From Prado023 sp963753075 (lineage in GTDB: Bacteria; Actinomycetota; Actinomycetes; S36-B12; CAIYMF01): DNA of 64,000 nucleotides. The stretch covers positions 682,001 through 746,000 of the forward strand of contig CAVWAR010000002.1 of NCBI GenBank assembly GCA_963753075.1, written 5' to 3'. Shown here in pieces: positions 28,090-38,145 of the stretch. The notes below the pieces were generated by a model, which searched no databases, was not told the origin of the DNA, and was given only the letters and a program-made list of their open reading frames with translations. Position 1 is the stretch's first letter. Every line of letters begins with the position of its first letter. Both the position numbers and the translations under genes were made by a program.

Positions 28090-29619
28090 TCAGCCCTTCC
28101 GGAACATGTTGAGCATCCGGGAGGTCACGAGGAACCCACCGAACACGTTGATGCTCGCGATGAGGACCGCGATCACGGCCAGGGCCGTGATCATGGCGTT
28201 TCCCGTGCCGAGCTGGAGCAGGGCGCCCACGACGATGACCCCGGAGATGGCATTCGTCTCGGACATCAGCGGCGTGTGCAGGGCATGGTGGACGTTGCCG
28301 ATGACGTAGTACCCGATGACGATCGCCAGGGCGAACACCGTGATCTGGGGCAGGAACGTGACCGGCAGGAACGGGGCGATCAGCAGGAAGACCGCGGCAC
28401 CCGCCCCTACGAACCAGAACTTGCGGTTCGGGTCCTTGGGCTTCTCGGCCTTCGGCTCGACGGCGACCGGTGCCACGGGAACCGCGGGGGCTGCCGAGAC
28501 CTGGACCGGCGGCGGGGGCCACATGACCTCGCCCGCCCGGGTCACGGTCATGCCTCGCTGGACGACGTCATCGAGGTCCAGGACCGCGTTGCCGTCCTTC
28601 TCCGGGGTCATCAGCTTGAGCAGGTTGACCAGGTTGGTGCCGAAGAGCTGCGATGCCTGTGTGGGCAGGCGGCCAGGCAGGTCGGTGTAGCCGAGGATGA
28701 TCACGCCGTTGTCGGTGACCACACGCTCGTCGGGGCGACTGCCCGCGACGTTGCCGCCGTTGGCCGCAGCCATGTCCACGACGACGCTCCCCGGCTTCAT
28801 CGACGCGACCATCTCCTCGGTCAGCAGCCGGGGAGCCGGCTTTCCGGGGATCAGGGCGGTCGTGATGACGATGTCGACGTCCTTGGCCTGCTCGGCGTAG
28901 AGCTCGGCGGCCTTCCGGTTGAAGTCCTCGCCCATCTCCTTGGCGTAGCCGGACGCGCTGGGGCCGCTCTCCTCGACATCGATGCGCAGGAAGTCCGCAC
29001 CCATCGACTCGACCTGCTCGCCGACCTCGGGCCGCGCGTCGAATGCCCGGACGATGGCCCCGAGGCTGCTCGCCGTGCCGATCGCTGCGAGCCCGGCCAC
29101 ACCGGCGCCCACCACCAGGACCTTGGCCGGCGGCACCTTGCCGGCGGCCGTGACCTGACCGGTGAAGAAGGAACCGAACTCGTTGGCAGCCTCGATGACG
29201 GCGCGGTAGCCGCCGATGTTGGCCATCGACGACAGCACGTCGAGCGACTGGGCCCGCGAGATGCGCGGGACGGCATCCATCGCCAGTGCCGTCACGCCCC
29301 GAGCGGTGAGGCCGTCGACCAGCTCAGGGCTGAGCGCCGGAGCCAGAAGGCAGGCCAGCGCCTGCCCTGAGTGCAGTCGGGCCACCTCCTCGTCGGAGGG
29401 GGCGTTGATCTTCAGGATGATGTCGGCATCCCACACCTCCGGGCCGACGACGTCTGCCCCAGCGGCCCGGTAGGCGGCGTCGTCGAACGACGCCCCCGCA
29501 CCGGCACCGGTCTCGATGGACACTGCGTAGCCGAGCTTGATGATCTGCTCGACGGTCTTGGGGGTGGCGGCAACTCGGCGTTCGCCGGGCCTGGATTCCT
29601 TGGGCACACCGATGTGCAC
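28090..29619 (-). CDS. pntA: NAD(P) transhydrogenase subunit alpha
   Basis: Carries the NAD-binding domain I (about 1-375) and the first membrane helices (about 400-509) of the transhydrogenase. Motifs: IGVPKESRPGERRVAATP at the N-terminus, AMDAVPRISRAQSLDVLSS, and the Rossmann loop GAGVAGLAAIGTASSLGA. The two parts are fused as in E. coli PntA, whereas some bacteria split them into PntAA and PntAB. A proline/alanine/valine-rich linker joins them. The frame is open upstream to 29682, but the GTG at 29619 matches the conserved N-terminus and has GAGAGGAAGAG before it, giving 509 residues. Confidence 0.96.
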   Translation of the reverse strand: MHIGVPKESRPGERRVAATPKTVEQIIKLGYAVSIETGAGAGASFDDAAYRAAGADVVGPEVWDADIILKINAPSDEEVARLHSGQALACLLAPALSPELVDGLTARGVTALAMDAVPRISRAQSLDVLSSMANIGGYRAVIEAANEFGSFFTGQVTAAGKVPPAKVLVVGAGVAGLAAIGTASSLGAIVRAFDARPEVGEQVESMGADFLRIDVEESGPSASGYAKEMGEDFNRKAAELYAEQAKDVDIVITTALIPGKPAPRLLTEEMVASMKPGSVVVDMAAANGGNVAGSRPDERVVTDNGVIILGYTDLPGRLPTQASQLFGTNLVNLLKLMTPEKDGNAVLDLDDVVQRGMTVTRAGEVMWPPPPVQVSAAPAVPVAPVAVEPKAEKPKDPNRKFWFVGAGAAVFLLIAPFLPVTFLPQITVFALAIVIGYYVIGNVHHALHTPLMSETNAISGVIVVGALLQLGTGNAMITALAVIAVLIASINVFGGFLVTSRMLNMFRKG

Positions 29620-29798
29620 GGCTCTTCCTCTCGCCGAAGCGGTCGTTGGCAACCTATACGGTGCACCCGCGGCGGCCCGCATCTGGGTCAGGCCGCGCGG
29701 TGAGCAGAGGGGACGTAGGTCCCGCGGGCTCTCAGGCGCTGGTCCCGGGGCCCCCGGGCCATCGGTCGCTCATCGGCCCAACACGGGCGATCCGAGGG

Positions 29799-30869
29799 CT
29801 ACTGGAACCGTCCGCGCCGCAGCTGCGCCGGCCACTCGACCTCAGCCCCGAGCTCGAAGGCCGCCCGGAGCGGCCACTGCGGATCGCGCAGCAGGACCCG
29901 GGCCAGGGCGATCACGTCCGCCTCCCCGCCGGCGAGGATCGACTCGGCGTGCGCCGGATCGGTGATCATCCCCACGGCCGCCGTGGGGATCGCGGCCTCC
30001 CGACGGATCCGCGCGGACAGCGGTACCTGGTAGCCCGGGGCCGGGGTGATGTCCTGCTCGGGGCTCACCCCACCGCTGGACACATCGATGAGATCCGTCC
30101 CGAGCTCGCGCAGCCATCCGGCCACAACCACGCTGTCGTCGAGCGAGTGGCCACCCTCGACCCAGTCTGTCGCGCTCATCCTGACCAACAGCGCCCGATC
30201 GTCGGGCCAGACGGCGCGGACGGCCGAGACCACCTCGAGGAGCAGCCTGGCGCGCCCGGCCAGGTCGCCGCCGTACCCGTCGGTCCGGTCGTTGGACAGC
30301 GGCGAGAGGAACTGGTGGAGCAGGTACCCATGCGCGGCGTGCACCTCGACGGTGTCGAAGCCCGCGGCCAGTGCCCGCTGCGCTGCGGACGTGAAGGCGG
30401 TGACGACCTCACCGACCTGTGCACGGGTGAGCGCCCGGGGGGTGGCCAGGCCCGGGTAGCCGGTGCTGCTCGGGCCCACGGTCTGCCACCCTCCGGCGTC
30501 CACGGGCACGCTTCCCCGCCCGCTCCACGGCCGGAACGTCGAGGCCTTGTTGCCCGCGTGCGCCAGCTGGACCGCGGCCAGCGCGCCCTGCCCCCGGATG
30601 AACTCCACGATCGGCGCCCACGCCTGCGCCTGCTCGTCGGACCACAGGCCGGTGTCCTGTGGGCTGATCCGGCCCTCGGGAACCACCGACGTGGCCTCGG
30701 CCATCACGAGCCCGGCCCCGCCGCGGGCCATGGCACCGAGGTGGACCAGGTGCCACGACGTGGGCACCCCGTCCTGCTCCTCGGCCGAGTACTGGCACAT
30801 GGGGGCGACCATGATCCGGTTGCGCATGCGCCCGCCACGTAGGTCCAGCGGGGAGAAGAGGGTCGTCAT
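29799..30869 (-). CDS. NADH:flavin oxidoreductase, Old Yellow Enzyme (YqjM-like)
   Basis: A 356-residue FMN-dependent ene-reductase with a TIM barrel. Conserved stretches are MVAPMCQYSAEEQDG (the cysteine is the one found in YqjM-type enzymes), VQLAHAGNKAS, and HAAHGYLLHQFLSPLSN followed by DRTDGYGG. This class reduces activated C=C bonds with NADPH; the natural substrate is often unknown, and stress from electrophiles is a common proposal. The frame is open further upstream, but the ATG at 30869 gives the conserved N-terminus TTLFSPLDLRGG. It is monocistronic on the minus strand between purA and pntA. Confidence 0.92.
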   Translation of the reverse strand: MTTLFSPLDLRGGRMRNRIMVAPMCQYSAEEQDGVPTSWHLVHLGAMARGGAGLVMAEATSVVPEGRISPQDTGLWSDEQAQAWAPIVEFIRGQGALAAVQLAHAGNKASTFRPWSGRGSVPVDAGGWQTVGPSSTGYPGLATPRALTRAQVGEVVTAFTSAAQRALAAGFDTVEVHAAHGYLLHQFLSPLSNDRTDGYGGDLAGRARLLLEVVSAVRAVWPDDRALLVRMSATDWVEGGHSLDDSVVVAGWLRELGTDLIDVSSGGVSPEQDITPAPGYQVPLSARIRREAAIPTAAVGMITDPAHAESILAGGEADVIALARVLLRDPQWPLRAAFELGAEVEWPAQLRRGRFQ

Positions 30870-30949
30870 TGCGGCCACGCTACCTGCGAGCCGCCGGCGC
30901 CGCTGGGCTTCGGCACCCCCGGGCTGGACTCCGATCGACTGGCCCCGGC

Positions 30950-32236
30950 TCAGGTCAGCAGGTCGTTGAGCACGAGCGTCGCATCTCGGTCGGGCCCCAC
31001 GCCGATCGCGGACACGCGGCACCCGGCCTGTTCCTCCAGGAAGCGCACGTAGCTGCGGCAGTTGGCCGGCAACTCGTCGAAGGTGCGCGCGTCGGAGATG
31101 TCGGTGTTCCAGCCCGGGAGCATCTCGTAGATGGGCCGTGCGTGATGGAAGTCGGTCTGGGTCATCGGGACCTCGTCGACCCGCTGGCCGTCCACGTCAT
31201 AGGCCACACAGACCGGGATCGTCTCGAAGGTGCTGAGCACGTCGAGCTTGGTCAGGAAGTAGTCGGTCATCCCGTTCACGCGGGTCGCGTATCGCGCGAT
31301 GGGGGCATCGAACCAGCCACAGCGCCGATCCCGGCCGGTGGTGACGCCCACCTCGCCGCCGATGGTGCGCAGGGCCTGTCCATCGGCGTCGAACAGCTCG
31401 GTCGGGAACGGTCCCTCGCCGACCCGGGTCGTGTAGGCCTTGAGGATGCCGAGCACGCGGTCGATCCGGGTGGGCCCGATCCCTGATCCGGTGCTGGCTC
31501 CGCCGGCCGTCGGGTTCGACGACGTGACGTAGGGGTAGGTGCCGTGGTCCACGTCGAGCAGCGTCCCCTGGCCGCCCTCAAGGATCACGGTCTCGCCGCG
31601 GTCGAGGGCGTCGTTGAGGAGCAATCCGGTGTCCGCGACGTACGGCCTGAGCCGGTCGGCGAAGGACAGCAGGTGCTCGACGACCTGGTCGACCTCGACC
31701 GCCCGTCGGTTGAACACCTTGACCAGGGCCTGGTTCTTGTTGACCAGTGCGCCCTCGACCTTCCGGTACAGGATCGACGGGTCCATCAGGTCCTGGATCC
31801 GGATGCCGACGCGGGCCATCTTGTCGCCGTAGGTGGGCCCGATGCCGCGGCCGGTCGTGCCGATCTTCGCGCTGCCCAGGAAGCGCTCGGTCACCTTGTC
31901 CAGCATCACGTTGTAGGGCGTGATGATGTGCGCGTCGGCACTGATCTGCAGCCGGGAGGTGTCGACGCCGCGGGCGTTGAGTCCGTCCATCTCGGCGAAG
32001 AGCACCTCGAGGTCGACGACGACGCCGTTGCCGATGACCGGCACGCACGTGGGCGACAGGATCCCGCTGGGCAGCAGGTGCAGGGCGAACTTCGCATCGC
32101 CGATCACGACGGTGTGCCCGGCGTTGTTGCCGCCCTGGTAGCGCACCACGTAGTCGGCACGGCCGCCGAGCAGGTCGGTGGCCTTGCCCTTGCCCTCGTC
32201 ACCCCACTGGGCTCCCACGATCACGACCGCCGGCAT
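30950..32236 (-). CDS. purA: Adenylosuccinate synthetase
   Basis: First committed step from IMP to AMP, using GTP and aspartate. The 428-residue protein begins MPAVVIVGAQWGDEGKGK with the P-loop, then has QGGNNAGHTV, GTTGRGIGPTY and ILEGGQGTLLDVDHGTYPYVTSSN. Length matches bacterial PurA (about 427-432). It is separated by 287 bp from fba upstream. That gap holds two hairpins, so purA probably has its own promoter. The other purine genes in this window (purC, purB, purD) lie on the same strand but in a different transcript. Confidence 0.97.
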   Translation of the reverse strand: MPAVVIVGAQWGDEGKGKATDLLGGRADYVVRYQGGNNAGHTVVIGDAKFALHLLPSGILSPTCVPVIGNGVVVDLEVLFAEMDGLNARGVDTSRLQISADAHIITPYNVMLDKVTERFLGSAKIGTTGRGIGPTYGDKMARVGIRIQDLMDPSILYRKVEGALVNKNQALVKVFNRRAVEVDQVVEHLLSFADRLRPYVADTGLLLNDALDRGETVILEGGQGTLLDVDHGTYPYVTSSNPTAGGASTGSGIGPTRIDRVLGILKAYTTRVGEGPFPTELFDADGQALRTIGGEVGVTTGRDRRCGWFDAPIARYATRVNGMTDYFLTKLDVLSTFETIPVCVAYDVDGQRVDEVPMTQTDFHHARPIYEMLPGWNTDISDARTFDELPANCRSYVRFLEEQAGCRVSAIGVGPDRDATLVLNDLLT

Positions 32237-32355
32237 GACGCCTCCACCCTTGGAGCGCGCCCTGCGGACGCGCGAACAGGTACCCCAGTCCGGGGTCTCG
32301 CAACCACCCTAACGGGGCTGCATCGCCCCTGGCGCCCCCTTCACCCCCCGCGCCG

Positions 32356-32403
32356 CGTGGTAGTCGATTCGGTCAAATTGGATACGCCGATTCGACTACC
32401 ACG
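32356..32403. repeat. 48-bp interrupted palindrome between fba and purA
   Basis: CGTGGTAGTCGA and TCGACTACCACG pair perfectly, and the pairing continues inwards past one T-T mismatch to TCGG/CCGA, leaving a loop of about 14 nt. It is less GC-rich than its surroundings. It lies 120 bp upstream of purA and beyond the fba terminator. It could be a dispersed repeat, a second terminator, or a leader element of purA. Confidence 0.65.
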
Positions 32404-32462
32404 ACGGGAGGGGGCGGTGGCTGGACGTAGGCGTGGTCGGTCGGGGTGCGACTGGCACGCGA

Positions 32463-32492
32463 ACGGCGGGCCCAGTTGCCTGGACCCGCCGT
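32463..32492 (-). terminator. Hairpin terminator after fba
   Basis: ACGGCGGG pairs with CCCGCCGT, and CCAG with CTGG inside, with one C-A mismatch between and a TTGC loop. It lies 32 nt after the fba stop. Confidence 0.75.
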
Positions 32493-32523
32493 CGCGTGGG
32501 GATCTCGCGCCCCGTGGTTCAGC

Positions 32524-33552
<1,029 letters not shown>

Positions 33553-33825
33553 GGAAGGGCTCCTCCTCGTTGGGCAGCGCGACGAGTCCCGCCGCGCATG
33601 GCAGCCATCCTGACACCACGCCGGACCCGACGCGCGGTGGCGCCGCCCCGTCCCGCGCGTGTTCCCCGCAACGTGCACGTGAGCGTGTGCGTGGGGCCGG
33701 CCGGGCGATGGTGCAGGCTCGGAAGCCCGCCGGCACTGGCCGGGCGGCCGATGGGAGGACGCTGTTCATCCGGGCCTTCCGTGCCGGGTGCGCCCAGCGA
33801 GACCGGCTCTGGGCAAGATGGTCCC

Positions 33826-35358
33826 GTGAACCCCCTCCCGACGCCGGACCGGCCCTCCCCGCCCGCAACCGCAGAAGCGGCTGAGCACGGCGCCGCAGGC
33901 GTGCCGGCTGCGGCGCCCAGCGGCCTGGTCGCGGCGCTGGCCGAGGCGGGGGTCGCGGTGATCACCGACCCGGACGTGCTCGCCGGGCACTGCGTGGACT
34001 GGACCGGGCGATGGGTGGGCCAGGCGCTCGCCGCCGCCCGCCCGACCAGCACCGAGCAGGTCGCAGCCCTCCTGGCGGCGGCCCGGGCTGCGGGGGTGGC
34101 GGTGCAGGTGCAGGGTGGAAACACCGGGTTGGTCGGCGGATCCGTCCCTGACCGGCCAAGCCTGCTGCTGCTGACCGCCGGCCTGGATCGTATCGGGGCC
34201 CCCGACCCGGATGAGCGGACCGTGGTCGTCGGTGCCGGCGTGACCGCCGCGCGCCTGGCGGAGGCGGCCAGGGCTGGCGGCCTGCGGTTCGGCGTGGATC
34301 TGGCCGCCCGTGACTCTGCGACGGTCGGCGGGATGGTCGCGACAAACGCCGGCGGGATGGGCGTGTCCGCGTACGGGATGATGCGCGAGCAGGTGCGCGG
34401 GCTGGTGGCGGTGCTGGCCGACGGCCGGATCGTGGGCACTGTCGGGCGCCCCCGCAAGGACAACTGTGGCTTCGACCTCACGGGTCTGCTGACCGGTAGC
34501 GAGGGGACCCTGGGGGTGATCACGGAGGTTGAGGTGGTGCTGCATGCGCCACCGCCCGAGTCGACGGTCGCGCTGGTCGCGGTGACCGACCTGGCTGAGG
34601 CGGTGCGGTGTGCCCGCGCCGTCGAGGCCCAGGGGTGGCCGCTGCTCGCCGCTGAGGTGGTGGACGCTGCCGGTGTGGCGCGAGCAGCCGAGGCCCTGGG
34701 GCAGCCGGACCCACTGGACCGCGGGACGGACCCGGACCAGGACCAGGACCAGGACCCGGACCCGGACGCCGCCGGCTGGCTGCTGGTGCTGGAGGTGGCC
34801 GACGGGGCCACGGCGCAGGGGCTCGCGTCGGTGGGTGAACGGGTTGTGGCCGTGGCCGTGGACCCGGTCGACCGCCAGCGGCTCTGGGCACTGCGGGAGC
34901 GGCAGTCCGAGCTGTACGCCGCGATGCCCGAGCTGCAGAAGCTCGACGTCAGCGTGCGGCTGGCGGACCTGGACCACGCGGTGTCCGCGATCCGAGCTCT
35001 GGGGGCCGCCGCCCGCGCTCGCGCCGGCGGGGACGTGAACCCAGGCGCCGGCCTTGGCCCCACCGGTGCACCGGGCGCGGATGACCCGGGCGTCGGGTTC
35101 TTCGGACATGCCCTGGACGGCAACCTGCACGTCCAGCTGGTCGGGATGGACGGCGCGACCGGTGATCGGGTTCTCGAGGTGGTCTCCGCGCTCGGTGGCA
35201 GCATCAGCGCCGAGCATGGGATCGGTCGGGCGAAGGCGGCTGCGCTGCACCTGGCCCGGTCCCCGGAGCAGATCGACTGGATGCGTGCGATCAAGGCATC
35301 GGTGGATCCCGCAGGACTGCTCAACCCCGGCGTGATCTTCGGCTCCGACCGGACCTGA
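33826..35358 (+). CDS. FAD-linked oxidase (GlcD/D-lactate dehydrogenase family)
   Basis: A 510-residue flavoprotein oxidising a 2-hydroxyacid such as glycolate or D-lactate. It has an N-terminal FAD-binding PCMH domain (QVQGGNTGLVGGSVP, then RDSATVGGMVATNAGG) and a C-terminal FAD-oxidase domain with FFGHALDGNLHVQL and the closing SAEHGIGRAKA. Near residues 300-314 it has an acidic run of D-P and D-Q pairs, encoded by a hexanucleotide repeat, which is not part of the family fold. The GTG start at 33826 is chosen because upstream sequence looks non-coding. The 273 bp between fba and this gene show no gene. Confidence 0.88.
   Translation: MNPLPTPDRPSPPATAEAAEHGAAGVPAAAPSGLVAALAEAGVAVITDPDVLAGHCVDWTGRWVGQALAAARPTSTEQVAALLAAARAAGVAVQVQGGNTGLVGGSVPDRPSLLLLTAGLDRIGAPDPDERTVVVGAGVTAARLAEAARAGGLRFGVDLAARDSATVGGMVATNAGGMGVSAYGMMREQVRGLVAVLADGRIVGTVGRPRKDNCGFDLTGLLTGSEGTLGVITEVEVVLHAPPPESTVALVAVTDLAEAVRCARAVEAQGWPLLAAEVVDAAGVARAAEALGQPDPLDRGTDPDQDQDQDPDPDAAGWLLVLEVADGATAQGLASVGERVVAVAVDPVDRQRLWALRERQSELYAAMPELQKLDVSVRLADLDHAVSAIRALGAAARARAGGDVNPGAGLGPTGAPGADDPGVGFFGHALDGNLHVQLVGMDGATGDRVLEVVSALGGSISAEHGIGRAKAAALHLARSPEQIDWMRAIKASVDPAGLLNPGVIFGSDRT
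34728..34767. repeat. Hexanucleotide tandem repeat within the FAD oxidase gene
   Basis: About six or seven units of GGACCM (GGACCC or GGACCA) keep the reading frame and encode alternating aspartate with proline or glutamine. In-frame units of this kind can change copy number by slippage without breaking the gene. Confidence 0.8.
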
Positions 35359-35441
35359 CCGAATCCCCGTGCGGGACATGGATGGACCAGGAGCGCCGCA
35401 CAGCGCGCGGGCGGGCTGGTCACCGGGCATGCTGGTGGCCC

Positions 35442-36302
35442 GTGTCCGGCCGTCCACTGGTGATCGCCCATCGCGGCGCCAGCGCCGAGCAGCCCGAGCA
35501 CACCCTGGCCGCCTACCAGTTGGCCATCGACCAAGGCGCCGACGGCCTGGAGTGTGACGTTCGCCTGACCGCTGACGGGCACCTGGTGTGCGTCCACGAC
35601 CGCAGGATCGACCGCACCAGTGATGGCTGGGGCGTGGTGTCCACGAAGACCCTGGCCGACCTGCGCAGGCACGACTTCGAGTCCTGGGCCCAGGATGGTG
35701 GACCGCGCCCGGCCCGCCGGCCGCTTCGGGAGCGTCGGCTGGCCGATCGGCGCCTCCAGTCATGGCCCGGCGAGCATGTGATGTCCGACGAGTCCGGCGG
35801 GATCCTGACGCTCCCCACCCTCCTGGACCTGGTCACGAGCAGCTCCCGGCCCATATTGCTGGCCGTCGAGACCAAGCACCCCACCAGGTACGCCGGCTGG
35901 GTCGAGCAGGCCGTCGTCGCCCAGCTGCGCAGATTCGGGCTCGCCAATGCCGCCCGCCAGGGTCCCCATCCGGTCCGGGTGATGTCCTTCTCCGCCCAGG
36001 CGATCCGCCGCTTCCGAGCGTTGGCCCCGGGCGTGCCCCGAGTGTTCCTGATGGACCGGGTCCCGTTGCGGATGCGTGCGGGTGACCTGCCGTTCGGCGC
36101 GACCATCTCCGGCCCTGATGTTGCCATCCTGAGGGAGCACCCCAACTACGCCGACCGAGTCCAGCGCATGGGTGGCCAGGTGTACGTGTGGACCGTCGAC
36201 GAGCCGGAGGACGTGGAGCTCTGCCGGAGCCTCGGCGTCACAGGGATCATCACGAATCGTCCCGGCGACGTGTCCGCGGCGGTGCGCCAACCCGCGGAGT
36301 AG
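35442..36302 (+). CDS. Glycerophosphodiester phosphodiesterase (GDPD) family protein
   Basis: A 286-residue metal-dependent phosphodiesterase of the GDPD family, which cleaves glycerophosphodiesters to glycerol 3-phosphate and an alcohol. It has the N-terminal HRGASAEQPEHTLAAY with catalytic HR, and LECDVRLTADGHLVCVHD with the metal acidic residues and second histidine. The C-terminal VYVWTVDEPEDVELCRSLGV is typical. An arginine-rich stretch (GPRPARRPLRERRLADRRLQ, about residues 87-106) is an unusual insertion before the first barrel substrate loop. No signal peptide is seen. The GTG at 35442 is the best start; an ATG 60 nt upstream is possible. Confidence 0.88.
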   Translation: MSGRPLVIAHRGASAEQPEHTLAAYQLAIDQGADGLECDVRLTADGHLVCVHDRRIDRTSDGWGVVSTKTLADLRRHDFESWAQDGGPRPARRPLRERRLADRRLQSWPGEHVMSDESGGILTLPTLLDLVTSSSRPILLAVETKHPTRYAGWVEQAVVAQLRRFGLANAARQGPHPVRVMSFSAQAIRRFRALAPGVPRVFLMDRVPLRMRAGDLPFGATISGPDVAILREHPNYADRVQRMGGQVYVWTVDEPEDVELCRSLGVTGIITNRPGDVSAAVRQPAE

Positions 36303-36317
36303 TCGGTGGGACCCCCC

Positions 36318-36347
36318 TTGAGATAGCGCTCTCCTGAGTGCTAGAGT
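36318..36347 (+). promoter_or_regulatory. Candidate promoter for the DUF4446-pheA operon
   Basis: TTGAGA (36318-36323) and TAGAGT (36342-36347) are spaced by 18 nt. The spacer contains a short inverted repeat (TAGCGCTC, GAGTGCTA). A transcript would start near 36354, just at the hairpin 36356-36397. Confidence 0.4.
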
Positions 36348-36355
36348 CTTCAACA

Positions 36356-36397
36356 AGCCCCGATCAGCGTGCATCCCCCGTCTCGCTGGTCGGGGCT
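36356..36397 (+). terminator. Hairpin between the GDPD gene and the DUF4446 gene
   Basis: AGCCCCGATCAGCG pairs with CGCTGGTCGGGGCT (14 bp, one G-T pair) around a 14-nt loop. It lies 54 nt after the GDPD stop. It could end that transcript, or form the 5' end of the DUF4446-pheA message. Confidence 0.6.
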
Positions 36398-36499
36398 CAC
36401 CAGTGCCCTGCATGCAGACGTCGGGTCCGCCGACCTCAGGCGCTGATGTCCGGAGCACCATTTCCGGACCCCGCTCGAGCGCCACTACCCTGTCGGTCC

Positions 36500-37246
36500 A
36501 TGTCCCCCATCGTCAGCTCGGTCATCGCGCTGGTGGCCCTGGGGCTGGCCATCGCAGCCATCATCCTGGCGACCATCGCCAACCGCCGGTGGGCCACTCG
36601 GTCCGCGCGGACCGGGTCTGCCGGGTCCGCGGTTGGACCCGATGCGCCTGTGCCCGGCGCTGGGCCCGCGCCCGATCAGCCCCGGCCTGACGAAGCTGCC
36701 CACGCTGATCCCCCCAGCTCCGCGGATTCCACCCCCGACCTCGTCGGTCGCGACGCCGTTGCATCCGACGGTGAGCCTGAGGCACCTCCCGGGTCCGGGC
36801 CACCCGGGCCGAGCTCATCGGCTCCGGACTCCGCCGCGCTGGAGTCGCTGAGCGCGGCCCTGGCCGTGCTCAGGGCGGAGGTTGACGACCTGATCGCACA
36901 CGTGGACGACCTCGGCACCGACTCGTCCTCGGTCCGGTCCGACGTCGACCAGTTGCGCAGCCAGATCGGTGAGGTCGCGGCTGCTGCCGCCGATCCGACC
37001 GTCGATCCGACCGCGCTGCGCCACGTGGCCCTGGTGCGCTACGACGCGTTCGCCGATGTCGGCGGCCGGCTGTCCTACAGCGTGGCGTTGCTCGACGACA
37101 CCGGCTCGGGGTTGGTCCTGACGACCCTGTCGGGCAAGGCCGACGTCCGCACGTACGTCCGGACGGTCTCGGGCGGGTCCGCCGACGGTAGCCTGACCGC
37201 CGAGGAACAGCAGGCGATCGACGCAGCAGTGGGGAGTGGACAGTGA
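36500..37246 (+). CDS. DUF4446 family membrane-anchored protein
   Basis: A 248-residue protein with one N-terminal transmembrane helix (SVIALVALGLAIAAIILATI, about 5-24), a long linker rich in proline, alanine and serine (about 35-110), a predicted coiled segment (LAVLRAEVDDLIAHVDDLG), and a C-terminal DUF4446 domain (VRYDAFADVGGRLSYSVALLD, then LTAEEQQAIDAA). The function is unknown. Proteins of this family are commonly found beside core metabolic genes. Here its stop overlaps the pheA start by 4 nt (GTGA), so the two proteins are made together, but a shared role is not evident. Confidence 0.85.
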   Translation: MSPIVSSVIALVALGLAIAAIILATIANRRWATRSARTGSAGSAVGPDAPVPGAGPAPDQPRPDEAAHADPPSSADSTPDLVGRDAVASDGEPEAPPGSGPPGPSSSAPDSAALESLSAALAVLRAEVDDLIAHVDDLGTDSSSVRSDVDQLRSQIGEVAAAAADPTVDPTALRHVALVRYDAFADVGGRLSYSVALLDDTGSGLVLTTLSGKADVRTYVRTVSGGSADGSLTAEEQQAIDAAVGSGQ

Positions 37247-38082
37247 CCGTCGTGGCGTTCCAGGGCGAGATGGGTGCCAACTCGCACATCGCGATCAATG
37301 AGGTCTACCCCAGCGCGACACCGATGGCCTGTGCCACGTTCGAGGATGTCTTCGCCGCCGTGGTGGACGGTTCTGCTCCCATGGCGATGATCCCGATCGA
37401 GAACTCGCTGGCCGGACGGGTCTCGGACATCTACCACCTGCTGCCGGTCGCCGGCCTGGCGATCATCGGCGAGCACTTCCTGCCGATCCGCCACCAGCTG
37501 CTCGGTGTCCCGGGTGCCAGGGTCGAGGACCTCCGGACCGTGGAGAGTCACGTGATGGCCCTGGGCCAGTGCCGTCATGCGATCCGCCGGCTTGGGCTCA
37601 CGCCGCTCGTGGCCGCTGACACGGCTGGCTCCGCGCGTGAGGTGGCCGAGGTGGCCGACCCGTCGCGGGCGGCCATCGCATCGGCGCTCGCCGCCGAGAC
37701 GTACGGGCTGGAGATCCTCGCCGAGAACATCGAGGACGCCGATCACAACACCACGCGGTTCCTCGTGCTGGCCCGGGAGCCGGAGGACACCGAACCCGGC
37801 GAGGAGCCGCTGATCACCACGTTGGTGTTCCGAGTCCGGAATGTGCCCGCCGCGCTGTTCAAGGCGCTCGGGGGGTTCGCGACCAACGGTGTGAACATGA
37901 CCAAGCTCGAGAGCTACATGCTTGACGGCCAGTTCTCGGCGACGCAGTTCTACGCCGACGTAGAGGGCCATCCGGCCGATCGGGGCCTGGCGTTCGCGCT
38001 CGAGGAGCTCGAGTTCTTCTCCCACGAGGTCAGCATCCTCGGCACCTACCCGGCGTCGTCGTTCCGGGCGTCGCTGCGCTGA
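37243..38082 (+). CDS. pheA: Prephenate dehydratase
   Basis: Makes phenylpyruvate from prephenate in phenylalanine synthesis. The 279-residue protein has the catalytic dehydratase domain (about 1-180: AFQGEMGANSH, MIPIENSLAGRV and the TRF motif NTTRFLVLA) and a C-terminal ACT domain (about 190-279: NVPAALFKALGGFATNGVNMTKLESY) that normally binds phenylalanine for feedback inhibition. There is no chorismate mutase domain, as usual in actinobacteria. The GTG start overlaps the upstream DUF4446 stop. Confidence 0.96.
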   Translation: MTVVAFQGEMGANSHIAINEVYPSATPMACATFEDVFAAVVDGSAPMAMIPIENSLAGRVSDIYHLLPVAGLAIIGEHFLPIRHQLLGVPGARVEDLRTVESHVMALGQCRHAIRRLGLTPLVAADTAGSAREVAEVADPSRAAIASALAAETYGLEILAENIEDADHNTTRFLVLAREPEDTEPGEEPLITTLVFRVRNVPAALFKALGGFATNGVNMTKLESYMLDGQFSATQFYADVEGHPADRGLAFALEELEFFSHEVSILGTYPASSFRASLR

Positions 38083-38145
38083 GCGGGGGGGGTCGGTCGG
38101 CACGTCGCTGAGTCGGCGCCGGTCCCCGCACTGCCCCGAGCGTGC

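Noticed and set aside
26506..29370. A 950-codon open frame antisense to pntAB
   Set aside because: Same effect. Product is a low-complexity run of histidine, arginine, aspartate and glutamine, with no fold.
36321..36344. CIRCE-like inverted repeat (TAGCGCTC / GAGTGCTA)
   Set aside because: Spacer is 4 nt rather than 9, and one arm has a mismatch. HrcA would not be expected to bind, and the adjacent gene is not a chaperone.
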